Shown in pieces: positions 49,501-55,500 of a stretch of 64,000 bases of DNA (positions are counted from its first letter, which is position 1; every line of letters begins with the position of its first letter). A model generated the notes under the pieces. That model had not been told where the DNA came from and ran no database searches. It saw nothing but the letters and a program-made list of their open reading frames with translations. Made by a program: the position numbers and the translations under genes. The stretch is from Heterohyrax brucei (Eukaryota > Chordata > Mammalia > Hyracoidea > Procaviidae), in the NCBI GenBank assembly GCA_028571685.1, contig CM053146.1, positions 19,503,431 through 19,567,430 of the forward strand, given 5' to 3'.

Positions 49501-52500
49501 GGGGTGAGGGTCAGACATTTCTCAACAGCTCTCTTGAGGAGACTCTGGGTCACGTGCATGCATGACAGCATGCAAATGACAGCAGGAAGAGGCCTCAGCA
49601 GCTGGTCTTCCTTTTCCATCAGGAACCTGGGCCAGTGAGCCAACTTTGTACAAGCTGACAGCTCAGGCCCAGAGCCATCTGTCCCCATCAGGGTCCCCAC
49701 CTCTCTCCTGTACCATGCAGGGCAGTGCCGGGCTGTGACCTCAGTGCTGAGCAGAGCTGTCAAGTCCAGCTCCAAATAAAGCAGTCTCTGTATGGGGATA
49801 ATTAGCTGTGGTCGGGTCCAAAATCCAGGCAGGTATTGGTGCTGGGAATCACATAGCTCAGAAGTCCAATATGGCTCCAAGCAAGAAGACAGGAAGAGAC
49901 TGTTTTTGCCCCATGGTTGAGTTCTGGGTGTTGCTCTCTCCCTGTCTGCTTGCTGTTACTGAAAGCTAAGGATAGGAATAGGCTTGAGAGTCATTTAGGT
50001 CAACCCAGGGGGCTAGATCTGTGAATGGGTTATAATGGGGGGATTAGGAAGGCAAAAATTGTACTACTGAACCACTACTGCCATCAGTGTTTATATTACC
50101 TCATTTAATTCTCAAAATAACCCAGTGGATTGGGTAAGTACTATGATTATTTCTTTAACAGACGAGAAAATTGAGAGTTCTTCATTACCATTAACCAGCT
50201 CCCCTAACGCTCATGAATCTGAGGTTCAGACTGAAGCACAGGAGTTCTGGTAGCTGCAGTGACCACGGTGCAACTGCTTGGGGCAGCTCCAAGGGCTCCA
50301 TGAGGTCACATGGGATCAGGAGAGCTTACAGCAGGTGGGGGTGGGGCTCGGGGGCCCAGGAGGTGGCTGTTGGGAATGCAGAGACAAGGCAGTCAGGTGT
50401 GGTGGGCGGTGAGGGTGAGCCAGGGGTAAGGTGCGCAGGGTGCAGCAGTGGGCCTCGGACACGAAGCAGCAGGCAGATGCTCAGGCTGCAGGCTGATGGG
50501 AGATGACACTGCACCTCACTGACTGTGCAGAGCTTGTGTAAACCGGAGCACCTGGCACCGGAAGGGAGCCCCAGGCTACAGCAAAGGCTTCAAGTGGTGA
50601 ATCAACCAGCCCGAGACAATCACAGAAAGGAGCCTTGGTGCCATTGTTCTCATCCATGTTGTCCTGCTTCACACCAGGGGCAGAATGGGTGTGAAGAAGA
50701 GGGTAAGGGTGGCTTTCCCAAAGCCCAACGCTGCACACTACGCACTGGGGAGCCCACTGAGGCATGTCATGGGGCTCAGGATACCAGGATGCTCACGTAT
50801 CACCAGGGCATGAACCAGGCTCCACCTTCCTGGCCTTGGGAAAAGAGTCTGTGCCAGAGACCCTAGGCTTCTCCATTCTTGACCAGACACCCACAGGCCT
50901 TCCTCGCAGGGGTAACACATGGGAAGTGGTGTCTAGAGTCTTGATCTATAAGATGAAGATTACACTCTACCTCCCAGGGCAATCAAGACGATTAAATAAT
51001 GCTGTCCACATGTGCAGGTCCTCCAGAAATTACTGACAACCTTTGTTACACATCTGCTGTGTGGTACAAGGCATGCTCTGAGGCCTGGTGAATCACCAAG
51101 GAGGCAGGCATGGTACCTGCCTGTGGGGGCTGATCAATGACCCCACAGGCATCTAGGTCCTCATTTTTGCAACTCTAGTGGTACAGTGGTTAAGAGTTAT
51201 GGCTGCTAACCCAAAGGATGGCAGTTTGAATCTGCCAGGTTCTCCCTGGAAATGCTATGGGGCAATTCTATTTTGTCCAATAGGGTTCCTATGAGTCAAA
51301 AATAAATCAGTGGCAAAGGTTTTTTTTTTTTTTTTTTTTAAATCTCTGAAACATGCCAACAGTACTTACATAGCAAAAGACACTTTGTGAGTGTGGTTAG
51401 ATTCAAGATCTTGAAATAAGAGATTATTCTGGGTTATCTGGGTGAGCCCTAAATGCAATCACAAGGTCCTTATAAAAGGAGACAGAAGAAAAAAAATTCT
51501 GTAGAGGGAAATTGCGATGTGACGATAGTGGTAGGGGAGAAAAAGTGATGATGTGAGGAAGGGTTCATGAGACCTGGAACACAGGCAACTTACAGAAGCT
51601 GAAAAAGGCAAGGAAACAGCCACCTTAGCCCCCACCCCCGTGCCCCCCTAAGAAGGGCCAAACTTGCTTCAGAGTTCTAGCCTCCAGAATTGTCTAAGAA
51701 TAAATGTATGTTGTCTCAGGTCACTGAGTTTGTGATAATTGCCTATAGAGCCTTAGGAGACATATGCACTGCCTTCAGGGGCATCAATCCTAGTGAAGGA
51801 GATATGGAAGAGAGTGACAGAGGTGTGATGTGCCTGTCCCTATCCCTACTGCTGTCTGCAAACTCGCCTTCCACTCTTCCAGGCGCCCTGCCCACTGCCA
51901 CACCCCTATCGTTCACTTATGAGGAGGGAGGGGCTCTGAGAGGGGGCTAGTGAATGCGAAGCCTGGAGAGGACACAGAGCACGGCTCTCCGTAGCCCTGG
52001 GAGGCAAGGCATCCAGGGCCATCCCTCATTCAGCACTGGAGCTTCTCACACCTGAGTCTGCATCAGCATCACCTACAGAACACCCTAAACAGACCCTGGG
52101 GCCCTATTCCAGATCCTCTGACTCAACAGGCCTAAGCTGGGACCTGAGAATTAGCATTTCTAACAAGCTGCCAGAGGGTGCTGATGCTGCTGGCCCACAG
52201 TCTGGGAACCACTGACTTAGGAGCTGGTACCCTAGCCAAGAGCTGTGAAGTTCTTAGCAGGAATGGGTGGACCCCATGAGAAAGGTCAGGGTACAGCCAA
52301 CGGTCTGGGCTCATGGGCTATAATTCATTTCTAACTCACCAAGTAGACAACGCTGATAGTTACATAACCTCTCTAGGCTGTCACAGGTGTCACATCTGTA
52401 AAATAAGCATGATACGACATACCTGGCATAGTGGTTAAGTGCTATGTCTGCTGACCAAAAGGTCAGCAGTTCAAATCCATCAGGTGCTCCTTGAAAACTC

Positions 52501-55500
52501 TGTGGGGCAATTCTACTCTGTTCTTAGGGTTGCTATCAGTCCAAATCAACTTGATGGCAGTGGGTTTGGATTTTTGGTTTACGACATGCCTATCTCATAA
52601 GCTTCTTGAGAGGTTTAAATGAGATGAAACCTATGAACTGTTTGCAGGAGGGCCTGTTAACATACTCAGTGTAACTATAAGAAATGGCGGTCGTTAGTGC
52701 TGGAGGGTTCTTATAGTCCTGTCAGTGCTGCTGGGTGTGTGGGAGATGGTAGCTGTGACACTCACCTGCAGTGTTCCACACCTGCACAGACTTGCTCTCC
52801 AGGGGGCTTGCAGCTTGCCCACAAACCTCACAAGAAGCACTGGACAGCAAGGGACAGACCTGCTGTGTGCAGGACCTGCCTGTCACTGCAGACCAACAAT
52901 TGCTAAGAGTAGACTTGCAGTGACTAAATCTGGGACAACTTGAACAACACTGTGATAATAACAGATTATAAGACAAGGTATAAAAGAAATATCTAGGCAT
53001 CTGTACAGCTATAAACAATCAAATAAGGAAAGAAATGTGGGAGAAGAAAAGACTTTCTTGCAGTAGAATTCTAACTGATAAGTATAGGAGTGATGTAGAG
53101 AAAACTTACCACTTGGCAAACACTCATAATTACTATTTCTGGCAAGAAAATTGTTGATGTTAAAATTGTGCTGTTGAGTCAACTCTGACTCATAAAGACC
53201 CCATGTGATGGAGCAAAACTGCCCTATAGGATATTCTGGGCTATAATCTTTACAGAAACAGATTGCCAGGACTTTTTTCTGCAGAGATGCTAGTGGGTTC
53301 AAATCACAATCCTTTTGATTGGCATCCAAGTGCTTAACTATTTGCACCACCAGAGCCCATTGGTGAGTTAAAATATGAGAAGTATGATATTTGCATAGTC
53401 ACCAAGCATTATCCCGCAAAATACTTAGTAATTACAAACGAAAAAAAAGTAAGGTAGAGAATCCTGGCAGATTACCACCTCAACCGAGTGATCCAGTTAG
53501 CTCTAGTAATGAGATGGACTGACACTATGTAACTCTGAATACGATGCATCACTTTCATGTTTATTCCCCCATTACAATAGACAGTCTGAATGCAATCATA
53601 AGGAAACACTGGGCAAACCAAGTTGAGTAACAGTCTATAAAGTAACCTGGCCTGTGACTTTTCAAAAATGTCCATGTCATGAAAGACAGATACTGAGAAA
53701 CCATCTGGGGTTAAAGCTGATTAAAGATACTCATCTGAACTATGGTGCTGCTGAAGAATAATGAATACACCACAGACTGCCAGAAGAATGAACAGACCTT
53801 TCTTAGGAGAACTACGACTAGCATGCTCCTTAGAAGCAGGAATGGCAAGACTCTGGACATACCATCGGAAAAGACCAATCACTAGAAAAAGAAATCATCT
53901 CAGCGAAAGCAGAGGGCCAGTTAAAACAAGGGAAACCGTCAGCAAGATGGACTGAAACCAAAGCCACTACAGTAGGACTCAAGTGTAACCATGACCATGA
54001 AGATGGGGCAGGGCAACGGTCTGTTCTGTTACACGTAAGGCTGCCTCAATTGCAACTAACAACAGAGAGACAGGACAACTAAATGGGCTCTGTGATCCTG
54101 AGCCACAACAATGAAGTCCTTAATGGGCAACAAGAAACATTTGAATAAGACTTTAGTCATATTGTATCAGTTTATGGTTTTGTAAGATATTAAAGAGCCC
54201 TAGTGGTACAGTGGTTAAACATTCAGTTGCTAACTTAAAAGATTGGTGGCAGGAACCCATCAGTTACTCTGCAAGAGAAAGAAGTGACCATCTGATTCCA
54301 TAAAGATTACAGCCTTGGAAATCCTATGGGTCAGTTCTACTCTGTCCTATAGTATTGCTGTCAGTGGGAATAGACTCGAAGTCAATGTTGTTGTTGTTTT
54401 TTTTCTTTTACGATGTCACCATTTGAGGGTAAAGGGTATACAGAAATTCTTTGGATTGTTTCTGCAACTCTGAAATTATTTCAAAGTAGACAGTTAAAAA
54501 ATTATATATACAATATATACACACAAACATATTGTATATATGTACACACATAACAGAAAAGTGCCAGATTTACTGTCTTGGGAAGGCCATGTATATCCTG
54601 AAATAGTTCTCTGAAGGCTGAGAAACTTCTCAGTCACCAACACATCTGCTCCTGATCGAGCAGAAAGTTCTCAAAGGGTGAGTGCTCAGTAAGTATGAGA
54701 GGTGGCAGGGTCTGTCTTTACAGGTGGAGTGCTTGGGGAGGGTTCTCGGTTCAGCAAACATTTATTGCACACCTATTGTATGCCAGCTGTTGCAGACACA
54801 CAAATGAGAGGAAAGCCCAGAGCCTGCAGGGAAGCAGGTGTGAAAAGAGGTAAAATGGACAAAAGACCAGCACAGACACCTCACCAGAGAAGATACACAC
54901 ATGGTACATAAGCATACGAAAAAGATACTCAACATCTCTTGTCATTAGGGAATCACAAATTAAAACACTGAGATAGCACTACACACATAGCAGGATGGCT
55001 AAACTCCATAACACTGCCATCTAATGCTGGCAAGGCCGTGGGACAACAGGAATGATCCCTGCTGCTGGAATGTAAGACAGTAAGCTACTTGGGAAGACAG
55101 TTTGGCAGCTTCTTATGAAACTACACGAAGACTTACCACACAACCCAGCAATTGCGCTCCCAGGTGTTTACTAAATTACATAAAAATCTATGTCTACTTA
55201 AAAACATGCATATGAATGTTCACAGCAGCTTTTCCATAACTACAAATAGGGGCAACCTAAATGTCCTTCAACAGGTGAACTTGTAATAAACTGTGGTACA
55301 CCCATACAATGCAGTATTATCCAGCAATAAAAAAGAAATGAGCTATCAGGTTACCAAGGACATGGAAGAACCCGAAATGCTTACTGCTAAAAGAAATAAG
55401 CCAATTCAGAAAAGTTCATACAGTGTGATTCCAACTTTATGACATGCTGACACGGCAGAACTGGTACGACTGTTGGGGCTTGGTGGCGTAGCACCTAAGA